The notes beneath the pieces are model-generated. The model had not been told where the DNA came from. It did no database searches and saw only the letters and a list, made by a program, of their open reading frames with translations. A DNA stretch of 64,000 bases, from positions 157,209 through 221,208 of the forward strand of contig NZ_MTBG01000002.1 in the NCBI RefSeq assembly GCF_002119405.1. The letters run 5' to 3'. How positions within the stretch are numbered: the stretch's first letter is position 1; each line of letters starts with the position of its first letter. The DNA is from Pseudoruegeria sp. SK021 (GTDB lineage Bacteria; Pseudomonadota; Alphaproteobacteria; Rhodobacterales; Rhodobacteraceae). A program made the translations under genes and the position numbers. This document shows, in pieces, positions 48,540 through 58,808 of the stretch.

Positions 48540-49799
48540 TTAAGCACGGATAGTGCCGTCTCCGGTCACCAGATACTTGAAACTTGTCAGCTGGTTGGCC
48601 CCAACGGGTCCGCGCGCGTGCATTTTCCCGGTGGCGATACCGATCTCAGCGCCCATACCAAATTCACCGCCATCCGCAAACTGGGTCGACGCATTGTGCA
48701 TCAGGATAGCACTGTCCAAGCGCATGAAAAACCGATCTACCGCCGCGCCATTTTCCGTCAGAATGCAGTCTGTATGGTTCGAGCCAAATTCCTGAATATG
48801 AGCAATCGCCGCATCCACACCATCGACGATTCGCGCCGCGATGATCATGTCCAGAAACTCCCGGCCAAAATCATCCTCTGACGCTTGGACCGTTCCGGGC
48901 ACTGATTGCAGGATCTCATCGGCACGAACCTCGACCCCGGCGGCAATCAGATCAGTCAAAAACGGCGCACCATGACGGTCAAAATAGGCACGATCCACCA
49001 GCAGGCATTCCGCCGCGCCACAAATTCCAGTGCGCCGGGTTTTGGCATTCAGAATGACATCTCGCGCTTTGGCAGGGTCCGCGTCGGCATCGACATAGAT
49101 GTGACAAATGCCTTCAAGATGGGCAAAGACCGGCACACGGGCCTCGCGCTGCACCAGCCCGACCAGCCCCTTCCCGCCCCGCGGAACAATCACATCGATG
49201 GACTCGGTCATCGTCAGCATTTCGGACACGGCAGCCCGGTCCCGGGTCGGCACCAGTTGGATCGCATCTGCGGGCAGTCCCGCAGCCGTGACGCCCTCAA
49301 TCAGACAGGCATGCAGCGCCGTCGAACTGTGAAAGCTTTCCGACCCGCCGCGCAAAATCACCGCATTGCCAGCTTTCAAGCACAGCGCACCAGCATCGGC
49401 GGTGACATTAGGACGGCTTTCATAAATCACACCGATGACGCCAAGCGGGGTTCGGACACGGCGGATGTGAATGCCGGTGGGTTGGTCCCATTCCTCCAGA
49501 ACCGCGCCAACCGGATCGTCCTGCGCCGCAATCGCCCGAAGCCCAGCCGCGATGGCATCGATCCGAGCGCTGTCCAACTTCAACCGGTCGAGCATCGCAT
49601 CCGTCAGAGCTTTGTCCCGCCCGAACGCCATGTCCTTCTCATTCGCCGCCAGAATCTCGGGCTTGCGCCGCTCGACGGCATCCGCTGCGCCCAGCAAAGC
49701 TGCGGTCTTCACCTCGGACGGCGCAAAGGCCATCTCGCGCGATGCGGCCCGCGCCCGTGCGCCAAGCCCTGCCATCAAAGTGGAAATGTCGTCGCTCAT
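48540..49799 (-). CDS. proA: Gamma-glutamyl phosphate reductase
   Basis: A 419-residue NADPH-dependent enzyme of proline synthesis. The catalytic cysteine is in [14 protein letters not shown] and the nucleotide region is in [20 protein letters not shown]. The start overlaps the proB stop (ATGA), giving an obgE-proB-proA block. Confidence 0.96.
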   Translation of the reverse strand: MSDDISTLMAGLGARARAASREMAFAPSEVKTAALLGAADAVERRKPEILAANEKDMAFGRDKALTDAMLDRLKLDSARIDAIAAGLRAIAAQDDPVGAVLEEWDQPTGIHIRRVRTPLGVIGVIYESRPNVTADAGALCLKAGNAVILRGGSESFHSSTALHACLIEGVTAAGLPADAIQLVPTRDRAAVSEMLTMTESIDVIVPRGGKGLVGLVQREARVPVFAHLEGICHIYVDADADPAKARDVILNAKTRRTGICGAAECLLVDRAYFDRHGAPFLTDLIAAGVEVRADEILQSVPGTVQASEDDFGREFLDMIIAARIVDGVDAAIAHIQEFGSNHTDCILTENGAAVDRFFMRLDSAILMHNASTQFADGGEFGMGAEIGIATGKMHARGPVGANQLTSFKYLVTGDGTIRA

Positions 49800-50899
49800 A
49801 GCACCATGTCATCCCTATGAATCAGGGCCGCACGGCCCGCATAGCCCAGAAGATCAAGAATTTCGCCGGACTGGCGCCCCTTGATCACCCGGGCTTCGTC
49901 GGCAGTATACCGGCTGAGCCCCTTGCCCAGAACCGCGCCGGTCCGATCGCCAATTTCAACCGGGTCGCCGCGACCAAAACTGCCGGTCACAGACCGTATT
50001 CCCGCTGGCAGCAACGACTTACCTTGGCGGAGCGCCTGCGCGGCACCGTCATCGATCACCAACCGACCGCGGGTCTTCATCGCCGCAATCCAGCGTTTGC
50101 GCGCCTGCTGCGGGTCAGTATCTGGCAGGAACCACGTACAAGGCGCCCCCGACATCAACCCGCTCAAGGGGCGATCTTCGGCACCCTTGGCGATCACCAT
50201 CGCACACCCGGCCCCCATCGCCATCTTCGCCGCCATCAGTTTGGTCACCATCCCGCCGCGCGACAGACCAGAAATCCCCTCGCCGGCCATCGCTTCGATT
50301 TCAGGTGTGATCTGTTCGACCACATCAAACCGTTTCGCGGTCGGATCCAACCCGGGATTTGCCGTATAAAGCCCATCCACGTCACTGAGCAGCACCAGTT
50401 GATCGGCACCGATGGTCGCGGCAACCTGAGCCGCCAACCGATCATTGTCACCAAAACGGATTTCATCGGTGGCCACCGTGTCATTTTCGTTCACGATCGG
50501 GATCACGCCCAACGCCAGAAGCTGTCCTAACGTGGCCCGCGTGTTCAAATAGCGGCGACGATTGACGCTGTCTTCCAAGGTCAGCAAAACCTGCGCCGTC
50601 GTCAACCCATGCGGACCCAAAACCTCTTCATAGGCCCGAGCCAGACGGATTTGCCCAACGGCGGCAGCAGCTTGGGACTGCTCCAGCGGCAGAGGCCCGT
50701 CCGGCAGGCCCAGAACGCGGCGACCCAACGCGATCGACCCGGACGACACCACCACCACATCGACGCCGCGGCGCCGCATGTCGAACAAGTCTGCGGACAG
50801 GCTGCGCAGCCAATCGACCCGAAGGCCTGTCTCGCGATCTACCAAAAGGGCCGATCCGATCTTGACGACCAGACGGCGAGCTTGGGTCAGGGACGCCAC
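49796..50899 (-). CDS. proB: Glutamate 5-kinase
   Basis: A 367-residue kinase that starts proline synthesis. The kinase domain has [11 protein letters not shown] and [12 protein letters not shown]; a C-terminal PUA domain follows ([20 protein letters not shown]). It overlaps obgE by 13 bases on one side and proA on the other. Confidence 0.96.
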   Translation of the reverse strand: MASLTQARRLVVKIGSALLVDRETGLRVDWLRSLSADLFDMRRRGVDVVVVSSGSIALGRRVLGLPDGPLPLEQSQAAAAVGQIRLARAYEEVLGPHGLTTAQVLLTLEDSVNRRRYLNTRATLGQLLALGVIPIVNENDTVATDEIRFGDNDRLAAQVAATIGADQLVLLSDVDGLYTANPGLDPTAKRFDVVEQITPEIEAMAGEGISGLSRGGMVTKLMAAKMAMGAGCAMVIAKGAEDRPLSGLMSGAPCTWFLPDTDPQQARKRWIAAMKTRGRLVIDDGAAQALRQGKSLLPAGIRSVTGSFGRGDPVEIGDRTGAVLGKGLSRYTADEARVIKGRQSGEILDLLGYAGRAALIHRDDMVL

Positions 50900-51924
50900 G
50901 TCTCATCCTCATCATTTGCGGTTCGGAACCGCAACTTGTCGTCTTCGATCCGCCCCCGCACCGCGCGCAGCACTTCGACCAGCCCTTCGCGGCTAACCCC
51001 GGACATCATCAGAACCGGTGCGCCGCAGGCCTCTTCCAAGGCCGCCCGCGCCTCTGCCCGTTCTTCGTCATCCAGCGCATCAATCTTGTTCAAGGCGGTG
51101 ACGCGCGGCTTGTCAGCCAGCAACCCGCCATAGGCCTCTAGTTCGGTGATGATCGTCTGATAATCACCGGCCACGTCTTCGGAGGTGCCATCGATCAGAT
51201 GCAACAGAACCGAGCAGCGCTCCACATGGCCAAGAAACCGGTCACCGATTCCCTTGCCCTCATGGGCCCCGGCAATCAAACCCGGAATGTCTGCCATGAC
51301 AAATTCGGCATTATCCACCCCGACCACACCCAGATTCGGGTGAAGGGTGGTGAATGGATAATCTGCAATTTTAGGACGGGCATTCGAACTTGCAGCAAGG
51401 AAGGTGGATTTTCCGGCGTTCGGCAAGCCCAGCAATCCGGCGTCTGCAATCAGTTTCAGCCGCAGCCAGATCGTCCGCTCTACCCCGGGTTGACCGGGAT
51501 TGGCATGACGAGGGGCTTGATTGGTCGAGGATTTAAAATGCAGGTTGCCAAAGCCACCATTGCCGCCCTTGGCCAGCAAAACGCGATCTCCGACATTCGA
51601 CAGATCTGCAATCACCGTTTCTTCGTCTTCGTCCAGAATTTCGGTTCCGGCCGGGACTTTCAGGATGATGTCATCGGCGCTGGCGCCGGTGCGCTGCTTG
51701 CCCATCCCGCCCTGCCCGCTTTTGGCGAGAAAATGCTGCTGATAGCGAAAGTCGATCAGCGTGTTCAGTCCTTCGACCGCCACGGCGATCACATCGCCCC
51801 CACGCCCGCCATCGCCGCCATCCGGACCGCCGAATTCGACATAGCGGTCGCGCCGGAAACTGACCGCACCCGACCCACCGCCGCCCGAGCGAATATAGAC
51901 TTTGGCTAGATCGAGAAATTTCAT
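50887..51924 (-). CDS. obgE: GTPase ObgE/CgtA
   Basis: A 345-residue GTPase for 50S ribosome assembly and growth control. The glycine-rich Obg fold is at the N-terminus ([20 protein letters not shown]). The G1 motif is [10 protein letters not shown], followed by DIPGLI and NKIDALD. It lies 112 bases after the GNAT gene. Confidence 0.97.
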   Translation of the reverse strand: MKFLDLAKVYIRSGGGGSGAVSFRRDRYVEFGGPDGGDGGRGGDVIAVAVEGLNTLIDFRYQQHFLAKSGQGGMGKQRTGASADDIILKVPAGTEILDEDEETVIADLSNVGDRVLLAKGGNGGFGNLHFKSSTNQAPRHANPGQPGVERTIWLRLKLIADAGLLGLPNAGKSTFLAASSNARPKIADYPFTTLHPNLGVVGVDNAEFVMADIPGLIAGAHEGKGIGDRFLGHVERCSVLLHLIDGTSEDVAGDYQTIITELEAYGGLLADKPRVTALNKIDALDDEERAEARAALEEACGAPVLMMSGVSREGLVEVLRAVRGRIEDDKLRFRTANDEDETWRP

Positions 51925-52036
51925 GACAGGACCCTTGTGTTGGATGACCCCATTAGTCGGAAGTCAGCAAAGACTCAATGCGGCTTCGACCTGCCGGGCC
52001 CGGGACCAATCGTCCCGCGCCTTAACCCATTCCAGA

Positions 52037-52579
52037 CTAGGCCGTGAGTCGACGCAGATAAGTCCAGGTCGACACCATGGTATTTTGCGCCACGGAAAAA
52101 GCTTCCGCATCGCCGATATAATCAAACCCTGCATTGCTCAGCACCCGGGCCGAAACCGGGTTCGATTGAAATACTTCCGCAAAGACAGTGCGCACATTTT
52201 GCGGGTTCGCCTCTAGCAAGCCGACCACGGCTTCTGACGCGTATCCGGCATTCCAGAACGCCGGAGCGACCCAATAACCGATTTCCGACCGCTCAGGGGA
52301 CAACCGTTGCAAGGTCACGATGCCTAGCAATTCGGCCAGCCCTGCCTCGGTGCCATCCATCGCCCAGACGTCTTCTTTCCGGTCCGACTGCAACGACCGG
52401 TCGATAAATGCCGCACTTGCCCCCGGCGGCAGCGGATGCGGAATCGCCCGCGTCTGAGAGGCCACCCGGATGTCCCCGAAATACAAAGACAGCAAGCCTT
52501 CGTCGGACCGACGCAGCGGCCTTAGATGCATCCGCTCTGTCGGAATGGTCACCTGATTGACAATTTTCTCTTGGATCAT
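52037..52579 (-). CDS. GNAT-family acetyltransferase
   Basis: A 180-residue N-acetyltransferase of the RimJ/RimL type. TERMHLRPLRRSDE is the usual opening, and EIGYWVAPAFWNAGYASEAV is the acetyl-CoA binding motif. GGAGGAAAC precedes the ATG. Its place between rpmA and obgE is common in Rhodobacterales, so a ribosomal-protein or related substrate is possible but unproven. Confidence 0.88.
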   Translation of the reverse strand: MIQEKIVNQVTIPTERMHLRPLRRSDEGLLSLYFGDIRVASQTRAIPHPLPPGASAAFIDRSLQSDRKEDVWAMDGTEAGLAELLGIVTLQRLSPERSEIGYWVAPAFWNAGYASEAVVGLLEANPQNVRTVFAEVFQSNPVSARVLSNAGFDYIGDAEAFSVAQNTMVSTWTYLRRLTA

Positions 52580-52818
52580 GTGTTTCCTCCCAAAAACGAC
52601 ATTTGAATGCCTTTTACGTCAAATCTTTCCGTGCCCGTGTGGGCGTGAAATTAGACCCGTAGGTGCCCCCGCCTTCAGACGGCAACCCATAAACAATAGA
52701 TGGCGATGACGCCTCACCAATCAAGATTGGCGCCGCCCCTTTGCCACAGGATCGGTAAAGGGCGCCCTAAGATTGGCAACAGACGGCGCCTTTGCAATAA
52801 TCCTGCCGAAAACGGCAA

Positions 52819-52846
52819 GGGGGACCGGCGTTTCCGCCGATCCCCC
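52819..52846 (-). terminator. Stem-loop after rpmA
   Basis: GGGGGA-C-CGGC (from 52819) pairs with GCCG-A-TCCCCC (to 52846) with one mismatch. On the minus strand it follows rpmA by about 30 bases and likely ends the rplU-rpmA transcript. The remaining spacer from 52580 to 52874 shows no gene. Confidence 0.55.
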
Positions 52847-52874
52847 AAGTGTTCCATCACTCTTTTGGTTCGGC

Positions 52875-53144
52875 TTACTCAGCGGCCTCAGCCACTGGCA
52901 GAACCGAAATAAAGGTGCGACCCTTCAGGCCGGTGTGAAATTTCACAGCGCCTTCCGAGGTTGCAAAAATGGTGTGGTCACGGCCCAGGCCAACGCCCTC
53001 ACCCGGCCACCACTTCGTGCCGCGCTGACGCACGATGATGTTGCCAGGAATGACGGCTTCGCCACCGTATTTCTTGACGCCAAGGCGGCGTCCGTCAGAG
53101 TCGCGACCGTTGCGGGATGAACCGCCTGCTTTTTTGTGTGCCAT
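52875..53144 (-). CDS. rpmA: 50S ribosomal protein L27
   Basis: An 89-residue protein near the peptidyl-transferase centre. [18 protein letters not shown] and [12 protein letters not shown] are invariant family stretches. It follows rplU by 15 bases. Confidence 0.98.
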   Translation of the reverse strand: MAHKKAGGSSRNGRDSDGRRLGVKKYGGEAVIPGNIIVRQRGTKWWPGEGVGLGRDHTIFATSEGAVKFHTGLKGRTFISVLPVAEAAE

Positions 53145-53159
53145 CTGTCGTGCTCCTCT

Positions 53160-53501
53160 TTATTCTGCGGCGGCCGGGGCTGCTGCGCCCGTTGCCACAA
53201 CGTCAGTGATGCGGACCAGTGTCAGCTTCTGACGGTGACCCTTGGTGCGCTGCGACGAATGCTTCCGGCGGCGCTTCACAAAATGGATGACTTTCTCACC
53301 CTTGATCTGGTCGATCACTTCGGCCTTAACCGAGGCGCCAGCGATCAGCGGGCTGCCAACAACAACCTCGTCGCCACCCAACATCAGAACTTCGCTGAAT
53401 TCGATCTTGTCACCAGCAGCAACTTCAAGTTTTTCCACGCGCAGCACATCGCCGCTTTGGACCTTGTATTGCTTGCCGCCGGTTTTGATAACCGCAAACA
53501 T
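53160..53501 (-). CDS. rplU: 50S ribosomal protein L21
   Basis: A 113-residue ribosomal protein that binds 23S r[17 protein letters not shown] opens it and [16 protein letters not shown] is the conserved loop. The short Ala/Pro-rich C-terminal extension (GAAAPAAAE) is common in alphaproteobacteria. Confidence 0.98.
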   Translation of the reverse strand: MFAVIKTGGKQYKVQSGDVLRVEKLEVAAGDKIEFSEVLMLGGDEVVVGSPLIAGASVKAEVIDQIKGEKVIHFVKRRRKHSSQRTKGHRQKLTLVRITDVVATGAAAPAAAE

Positions 53502-53624
53502 CGGTATTTCCTTTTATCTTCGCATCCTTCGGTTCCACATATTTGTGAAATTTCGCGGGGTTCCGCACCTGGGACAGCGCGCCTTACGGCGAATTCTTTC
53601 AGTTCCGGCCAATCCGGAAGCCGC

Positions 53625-53653
53625 CATATCAACGAAACAAGGGCCGAAGTCAA
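53625..53653 (-). promoter_or_regulatory. Sigma-70-like promoter for rplU-rpmA
   Basis: On the minus strand TTGACT (53648-53653) and GATATG (53625-53630) are 17 bases apart. The -35 is strong, the -10 weak. It would start transcription roughly 115 bases before rplU. Confidence 0.5.
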
Positions 53654-53668
53654 GCTTCGGGACCGTGA

Positions 53669-54499
53669 TTATATGTCTTCTGAGGTCAGATGGCGGGCCA
53701 AGGCCTCCCCTGTCTCCAGTGAGGTGCGGACGAACATCCGATCAAACGCTAAAAACAGGGCCGCGTTGAAGGCCTGCCCCGCGTCACTGGCCGAAAACGC
53801 AATATAGCCGTTCAGGTCGTCATCAGACAACGGCTGATACGCCAGCGACAAATACCCATAGAGCCAAGCGACCGTCGCCAAACGAATCTCTGGCTCTTGC
53901 GACCACACTTCCATGAGAATCCCGGAATCGGTTCCTGGCGCGAGATCCCGCAAAGGCGCCCCCTGCCGCAAACCACGCAGGAACGCGGCATTTGCATTCA
54001 TTGCCCCCAGAACATTGCTCTCGATCAGGTTGTTGACCGCGATAAATTCCTGCAACTGCGCGGTGCGCGCGGTGCCGTCTTCGGCGACGCCATCAAATCG
54101 TTCCATGACATGGGCCGCAACATCGGGATCAAGCAACGCCTCGCGGGCGGACATCTCAAGCGCCACGATCTCCTGTCCATCCGGGCTTTGCCAGAACTCT
54201 AGAATCGCGGGCAAGTTTTCATCAGGCAGCGCGTCGCTAAAATCGTCCAGCATTCGCGGCCCGACCACGGCGGGATCGTTGATCCCGGCGACGACCTCGC
54301 GCCAGCCTGGATCGCGCGCATCACTGCCGGACATATCCATCGCCAAGTCCAGTCCAGAGGCCACCGCTTCGGCCTGAAGCACGGTCAGCAGGCGCGACAC
54401 CTGCAGAACCTCAAATAAGGTCTCTTCCGTCTCGGCGGCACGCGTAACGGCCACCTGCAACGCCCACATCAGCGGCACAATCATCAGAAAAATACGCAT
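53669..54499 (-). CDS. Exported DUF2059-type protein
   Basis: A 276-residue protein with a signal peptide (about residues 1-21, ending TRA-A). It contains two helical repeats in the style of DUF2059: LPAILEFWQSPDGQEIVALE in the first and LNGYIAFSASDAGQAFNAAL in the second. These are thought to be periplasmic; no activity is known. GGAGG before the ATG at 54499 sets the start. Confidence 0.75.
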   Translation of the reverse strand: MRIFLMIVPLMWALQVAVTRAAETEETLFEVLQVSRLLTVLQAEAVASGLDLAMDMSGSDARDPGWREVVAGINDPAVVGPRMLDDFSDALPDENLPAILEFWQSPDGQEIVALEMSAREALLDPDVAAHVMERFDGVAEDGTARTAQLQEFIAVNNLIESNVLGAMNANAAFLRGLRQGAPLRDLAPGTDSGILMEVWSQEPEIRLATVAWLYGYLSLAYQPLSDDDLNGYIAFSASDAGQAFNAALFLAFDRMFVRTSLETGEALARHLTSEDI

Positions 54500-54625
54500 C
54501 AATCCTCCACGTCATCTCAGAAGGATGCGGCACAGGAAAAGAAAATACAACGGATCACCGCGCCGCCGCCGAAAAGTGGTTGCACAGGGACAGAGCATTG
54601 TCTAAACGGCGCCAAGCCACGACGC

Positions 54626-54715
54626 GGAGAGATGCCGGAGTGGTCGAACGGGGCGGTCTCGAAAACCGTTGAGCCTTTGCGGGTTCCCAGGGTTCGAATC
54701 CCTGTCTCTCCGCCA
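54626..54715 (+). tRNA. tRNA-Ser (anticodon CGA)
   Basis: A 90-base class II tRNA with a GGAGAGA acceptor stem pairing with TCTCTCC, discriminator G and encoded CCA. The anticodon loop CTCGAAA gives CGA for UCG codons. The long variable arm (around TTGAGCCTTTGCGGG) is typical of serine. No copy of its 3' end is seen downstream in the window. Confidence 0.95.
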
Positions 54716-54873
54716 CTTTTCCAGTGGCATATTACTAGTCTTCTACACTGCTCGGCGATCACGTCGATACGCTCGGCGACGGACGCTGAATGATGGCGGT
54801 CGCAGCCCGGATAAGGCTGTGCACGACACATCTGGGATCTTGCAGACCGGTTTGAAGGCCGTATACCACCGCC

Positions 54874-55533
54874 ATGAAAACGAATAGATTCTCCTTGGAT
54901 ATGCGCGCCGACGGCAGTGCGCGCTTGTCGCTCAGCTACACGGCTAGCCAACAAAACGGCATTTCGCGCATCTCGTGCGAGGTTGCTGCCGCTGAGTTGG
55001 TCCAATTGGTGCTGTTCGCGGAAATCATCGGCCTTCAAGCGGCGCTGAACGTGCCGCGCCAGACAGAGTTGACCCTTGACGGACTGGTTCTGCAATGCGG
55101 CGCAATCGATCGTGACGTCCTGTCGATCACCCGACAAACCGGACTGTCATCGCAAACCGCCTACGGCTCTCTCAATGCGTTTCTGAAAGAGTTGGAAGAG
55201 GTCACGGATATGTGCCTCGGGCAAGCCGAAGCCGCTGCATATGGCCCAATCCTGAAGGACCTTCTGGGAAGTTGCCGGCAGCCAGATGATCTGTTGGACC
55301 AGCTTTCTCCGGATATGGCCGAAATCATTCTTCACCGCTTGCAAGAGATGGCGTTTCTGATTCTGACCGAAGAAACGGCGTTAAAGGGATCGAAACTGGC
55401 CCGCAAACTGCGTCGAAAAAAGGGCCGCGAAGACGCCTTGCCGGATGTGGAATCCGTCCTGGCATCCCTCGCCCAGGAATTCACCTGCGACGAAGAGGAT
55501 CTTGCACCCGTCTCTCTGTGTCAGCACCACTAA
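54874..55533 (+). CDS. Hypothetical protein next to tRNA-Ser
   Basis: A 219-residue soluble protein that I do not recognise. The N-terminal third is predicted beta-rich (SARLSLSYTASQ), the rest helical, with a basic patch KLARKLRRKKGR near residue 180. There is no signal peptide, membrane segment or catalytic motif. It stands alone between a tRNA and a convergent transporter operon, so it may be lineage-specific or acquired. Confidence 0.6.
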   Translation: MKTNRFSLDMRADGSARLSLSYTASQQNGISRISCEVAAAELVQLVLFAEIIGLQAALNVPRQTELTLDGLVLQCGAIDRDVLSITRQTGLSSQTAYGSLNAFLKELEEVTDMCLGQAEAAAYGPILKDLLGSCRQPDDLLDQLSPDMAEIILHRLQEMAFLILTEETALKGSKLARKLRRKKGREDALPDVESVLASLAQEFTCDEEDLAPVSLCQHH

Positions 55534-55540
55534 CGGGCCA

Positions 55541-55565
55541 GTCAGGCGCCGTGAGGACGCCTGAC
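55541..55565. terminator. Stem-loop between convergent genes
   Basis: GTCAGGCG (55541-55548) pairs with CGCCTGAC (55558-55565) around a nine-base loop, eight bases after the stop of the hypothetical gene. It may end this gene and the convergent tctA transcript. No T run. Confidence 0.5.
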
Positions 55566-55649
55566 CATTGGGTCTGGTGACTGGGGTTTGACACCGGGTA
55601 TCGGGACGCCTGCACCGACCGAATGGGATGCCGCGACCGTCTGAACCTG

Positions 55650-57161
55650 TCAGCTCGACCGGGACATCATCCAACCGAAGATCTGTTGGCGCGTCTTTTT
55701 CGGCGTAAGCGCAAAGATCAGCACGATCAAATCGATCGCAAGGATCGTAGTCGCGATGGGCCGCTCCAATATGAACCAAGCGCCATCATCGGAAAACAAC
55801 AGCGTGCGCCGGAAGCTGCCTTCAGCGATCGGCCCCAAGATCAACCCGATCACAATCGGCGCAAGCGGGTAGCCATAGCGGCGCAGGCCAAAACCAAGCA
55901 TCCCGAACACCAGCATAGCCCACAGATCGTCCACCCGTGACTGAACAGAATAGACGCCGACGATCGACAACAGCAGGACCGTTGGCACGAGGTATTGCTT
56001 ACGTAGTTTCAGGACAGCCACGAAGAGCGGTGTCATCAGAATACCCACGAAGAACAACACCACGTTCGACACTAAGAAGGCCAAGAAAATCCCGCCAACG
56101 GCGTCGCCGCTCAGGGCAAACATCTGCGGCCCCGGCACCAGACCGAGAAGAAGCAGCGCGCCCAGCAGAACGGCCGTGGCCGCATCGCCCGGGATAGCCA
56201 AGGCCAGCGTCGGGATCATCGCCCCGCCACAGGCCGCATTGTTCGCCGACTCCGTGGCAACGACGCCGCCCTCGGCGCCTTTACCGAACTCGGCATCCCC
56301 GGCAAGTGGCCGCCCGCGAGCGATGGCATAAGCGGTAAACGACGCGATGATGCCACTGGCGCCGGGCAATGCCCCAAAGAACACCCCAATCGCACTGGAG
56401 CGAAGCAGATTGCGCCAGTGTCGCAAGGTCATCTTAATCGACCGCAAGGAGATCCGCACCGGCTGCACGTCTGGCTTCTTGCGATACCCGCCTTCGATGA
56501 TCTGGAACGCAGCCTCCGACAGCGCAAACAGTCCAACGATGATCGCAACAATGTGAATGCCGCCCGACAGCGCATTGGTGCCGAAGGTGAACCGGGCCGC
56601 GTTGGACAACGGGTCGCTCCCGATCATGGCCAAAAGCACCCCAAGCGCACCGGTCATCAATCCCTTAACCGTGCTTTCGTCAGAGACGACTGAAATCGAC
56701 AGCAGTCCAGTAATCGCAAGGGCAAAATATTCCGGCGGGCCAAAGTTGGTCGCGACGCTTGCCAACAATGGCGCACCGAAGATCATGACAATGCCGCCCA
56801 GAACACCGCTGATCGACGAGGCCGCAATGGCCAGACCGATGGCATCGGCCGCGCGGCCGTTGCGCGCCATCGGGTATCCATCCAACAACGTCGCCGCCGC
56901 CAAGGGCGTGCCGGGAATGCGCAGCACGATGGCGGAGATCGCCCCGCCACAGGACCCGGCCACGAATATCGAGATGAGCAGCCCCATGCCCGCGACCGGT
57001 TCCATATGGAACGTCAACGGCAACATCAGGATGATCCCGATCAGCGGCCCAAGCCCCGGCAGGACCCCCACGATCATGCCGACAACGGTGCCGAACAGCA
57101 CGCCGCCGATGACCTGCCATGACTGAAAACTATCCAGACCGGACAGAAGAATATCGAACAT
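55650..57161 (-). CDS. tctA: Tripartite tricarboxylate transporter large permease (TctA)
   Basis: A 503-residue inner-membrane protein with about a dozen transmembrane helices. The family signature GVLPGLGPLIGIILMLPLTF is near residue 33, and a repeated GALPGASGIIASF near residue 265. It moves an organic acid by ion gradient with TctB and the binding protein TctC. Neighbouring lactonase and dehydratase genes suggest a sugar acid rather than citrate. Confidence 0.93.
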   Translation of the reverse strand: MFDILLSGLDSFQSWQVIGGVLFGTVVGMIVGVLPGLGPLIGIILMLPLTFHMEPVAGMGLLISIFVAGSCGGAISAIVLRIPGTPLAAATLLDGYPMARNGRAADAIGLAIAASSISGVLGGIVMIFGAPLLASVATNFGPPEYFALAITGLLSISVVSDESTVKGLMTGALGVLLAMIGSDPLSNAARFTFGTNALSGGIHIVAIIVGLFALSEAAFQIIEGGYRKKPDVQPVRISLRSIKMTLRHWRNLLRSSAIGVFFGALPGASGIIASFTAYAIARGRPLAGDAEFGKGAEGGVVATESANNAACGGAMIPTLALAIPGDAATAVLLGALLLLGLVPGPQMFALSGDAVGGIFLAFLVSNVVLFFVGILMTPLFVAVLKLRKQYLVPTVLLLSIVGVYSVQSRVDDLWAMLVFGMLGFGLRRYGYPLAPIVIGLILGPIAEGSFRRTLLFSDDGAWFILERPIATTILAIDLIVLIFALTPKKTRQQIFGWMMSRSS

Positions 57162-57171
57162 GTGCGTATCC

Positions 57172-57711
57172 TTACAGGGTTAGCCCGAAACGGCCGAGCG
57201 GCAGAACGACCCGAAGCAGTTCTTCGAACACAAAACCGATCGCCAAGGTCAGCAACACGGCCACAAGTGCGGCGATCCAGACAGGACGTGTTTTGAGAGT
57301 GAGAAACATGGCCAGCAGAAACAGCACGGTTGCTGGATAGAACCCCAACACAGGTAGACCCAGCAGATAGCCGACCAGAATACCGAACCCGACAAGGCAC
57401 CGCAGCGCGTTTTCCCGGGGCGCGTCATACATAAATTCGGCGCTCAGCTGCACCCGGCGGCGCAACAGTTGCACGAATTGAATGGCACAGAGCCCAAGGA
57501 TCAAGTTGGCTATAAGCCGGGGAAACAACGCGGCGTTATTCACCGCATCCCCATCGGCATAGCCAGCGTCGGTCAGCGGCCCCAGAATTTGCTGATGGAC
57601 GAACAGGGCCAGCGCAACGAAAGCGCCGAGCGCGATCCATTCGCCGGCCGCCACCCGCGCGACGGTCGTGGCGGTCGTGTCGTCCTTGCGTAGTTCACTG
57701 TCGCTCATCAT
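57172..57711 (-). CDS. tctB: Tripartite tricarboxylate transporter small permease (TctB)
   Basis: A 179-residue inner-membrane subunit with four hydrophobic segments (for example WIALGAFVALALFVHQQIL). It is poorly conserved, as usual for TctB, and is assigned mainly by size, topology and position 10 bases before tctA. Confidence 0.88.
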   Translation of the reverse strand: MMSDSELRKDDTTATTVARVAAGEWIALGAFVALALFVHQQILGPLTDAGYADGDAVNNAALFPRLIANLILGLCAIQFVQLLRRRVQLSAEFMYDAPRENALRCLVGFGILVGYLLGLPVLGFYPATVLFLLAMFLTLKTRPVWIAALVAVLLTLAIGFVFEELLRVVLPLGRFGLTL

Positions 57712-57778
57712 GCGCCCTCACCAAGCCAAGGCCGCCCCAGCAGAACTGGGATGGCCGGTTTTTTTTCATTGGGGTCGA

Positions 57779-58774
57779 TTACTTTTTCAACTGCTCAGCT
57801 TCCCAAGCGATCGCATCCTTTGCGGCGGCAATCTGATCGCCAATCGGACCCACGATTTCTTCATACTGATCCGGCGAATACATCGTCGGCAGGAAGCCAG
57901 CGGCTTTCAGTTTTTCCTGAACATCTGGGCGCAGCAATGCCGCTTCCATGGCAGTATTCAAGGTCGCAACAATGTCATCCGGCGTATCTTTGTGAACCAG
58001 GAACCAGTTCCAGCCCGATGGGGCCAAACCGGTCAGACCGATATCCAAGCCGAGATCATCCAAGGTCTGGGTCTCATCGTCATAGGCTGCGGCGACGTCG
58101 TCTTCGTTGGTGAACGCGACAAGGGTCTTAAAGGCATCTTTGTTGCTTTGGAACGTGATCGGGTCGTTAAAGCTGAAATCCAACAGACCGCCGCGCAGAT
58201 CCTTGAACGCATCGCCATCCTGCGGGTACGGGATATTGCGGGCATAGACGCCTTCAGTTTGCAGCAGCTTTGCAATCACCATGTGCGGAATGTTCCCGAT
58301 GGAGCCGCTGGAATAGCGGGCTTTGCCGGGATTTTCCTTCAGGTACTCAATGAACGTCGCGTAATCGGGAAACCGCTCATCATCCTTGCGGACCACAATC
58401 GCGAACGGCACGCGGGTCGCGGACCACAGCGGCGTGAAATCCTGATAGGTGAACTCGGTATTTCCTGCGAGGGGTTGCAGGATCAGCGGCGCGACCCATC
58501 CGTCCAAAAGCGTGTATCCGTCAGCGTCATCGTCTTGCACCGTGTTGAAAGACTTCACACCTGCGGCACCCGGGGTCGAGACCACGGTGATGTTGGTGTC
58601 CAGTTCTTCGCCCATGGCGTTGGTGATGATCTGAGCCATGGCAAAAGCCGATCCCGGCCCCCATGGAAACATCATCTCGATATTGCGTGACGGGTAGTCA
58701 TCTGCGTGGACCAGTCCGCCGAGCGGGCTGAGCAGGGCTGCGACGGCGGCCGTTTTTAAGAATCGAGTAAACAT
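57779..58774 (-). CDS. tctC: Tripartite tricarboxylate transporter substrate-binding protein (TctC)
   Basis: A 331-residue periplasmic binding protein. The signal peptide covers about residues 1-24 (KTAAVAALLSPLGGLVHA). The segments NIEMMFPWGPGSAFAMAQII and SGSIGNIPHMV are typical of the TctC/Bug family, which binds carboxylates. GGGAGGATTC precedes the ATG. First transporter gene of the leftward operon, 34 bases after the SDR gene. Confidence 0.92.
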   Translation of the reverse strand: MFTRFLKTAAVAALLSPLGGLVHADDYPSRNIEMMFPWGPGSAFAMAQIITNAMGEELDTNITVVSTPGAAGVKSFNTVQDDDADGYTLLDGWVAPLILQPLAGNTEFTYQDFTPLWSATRVPFAIVVRKDDERFPDYATFIEYLKENPGKARYSSGSIGNIPHMVIAKLLQTEGVYARNIPYPQDGDAFKDLRGGLLDFSFNDPITFQSNKDAFKTLVAFTNEDDVAAAYDDETQTLDDLGLDIGLTGLAPSGWNWFLVHKDTPDDIVATLNTAMEAALLRPDVQEKLKAAGFLPTMYSPDQYEEIVGPIGDQIAAAKDAIAWEAEQLKK

Positions 58775-58808
58775 GAATCCTCCCTAGTTTACAGAGCGTA
58801 GTTTGGTG

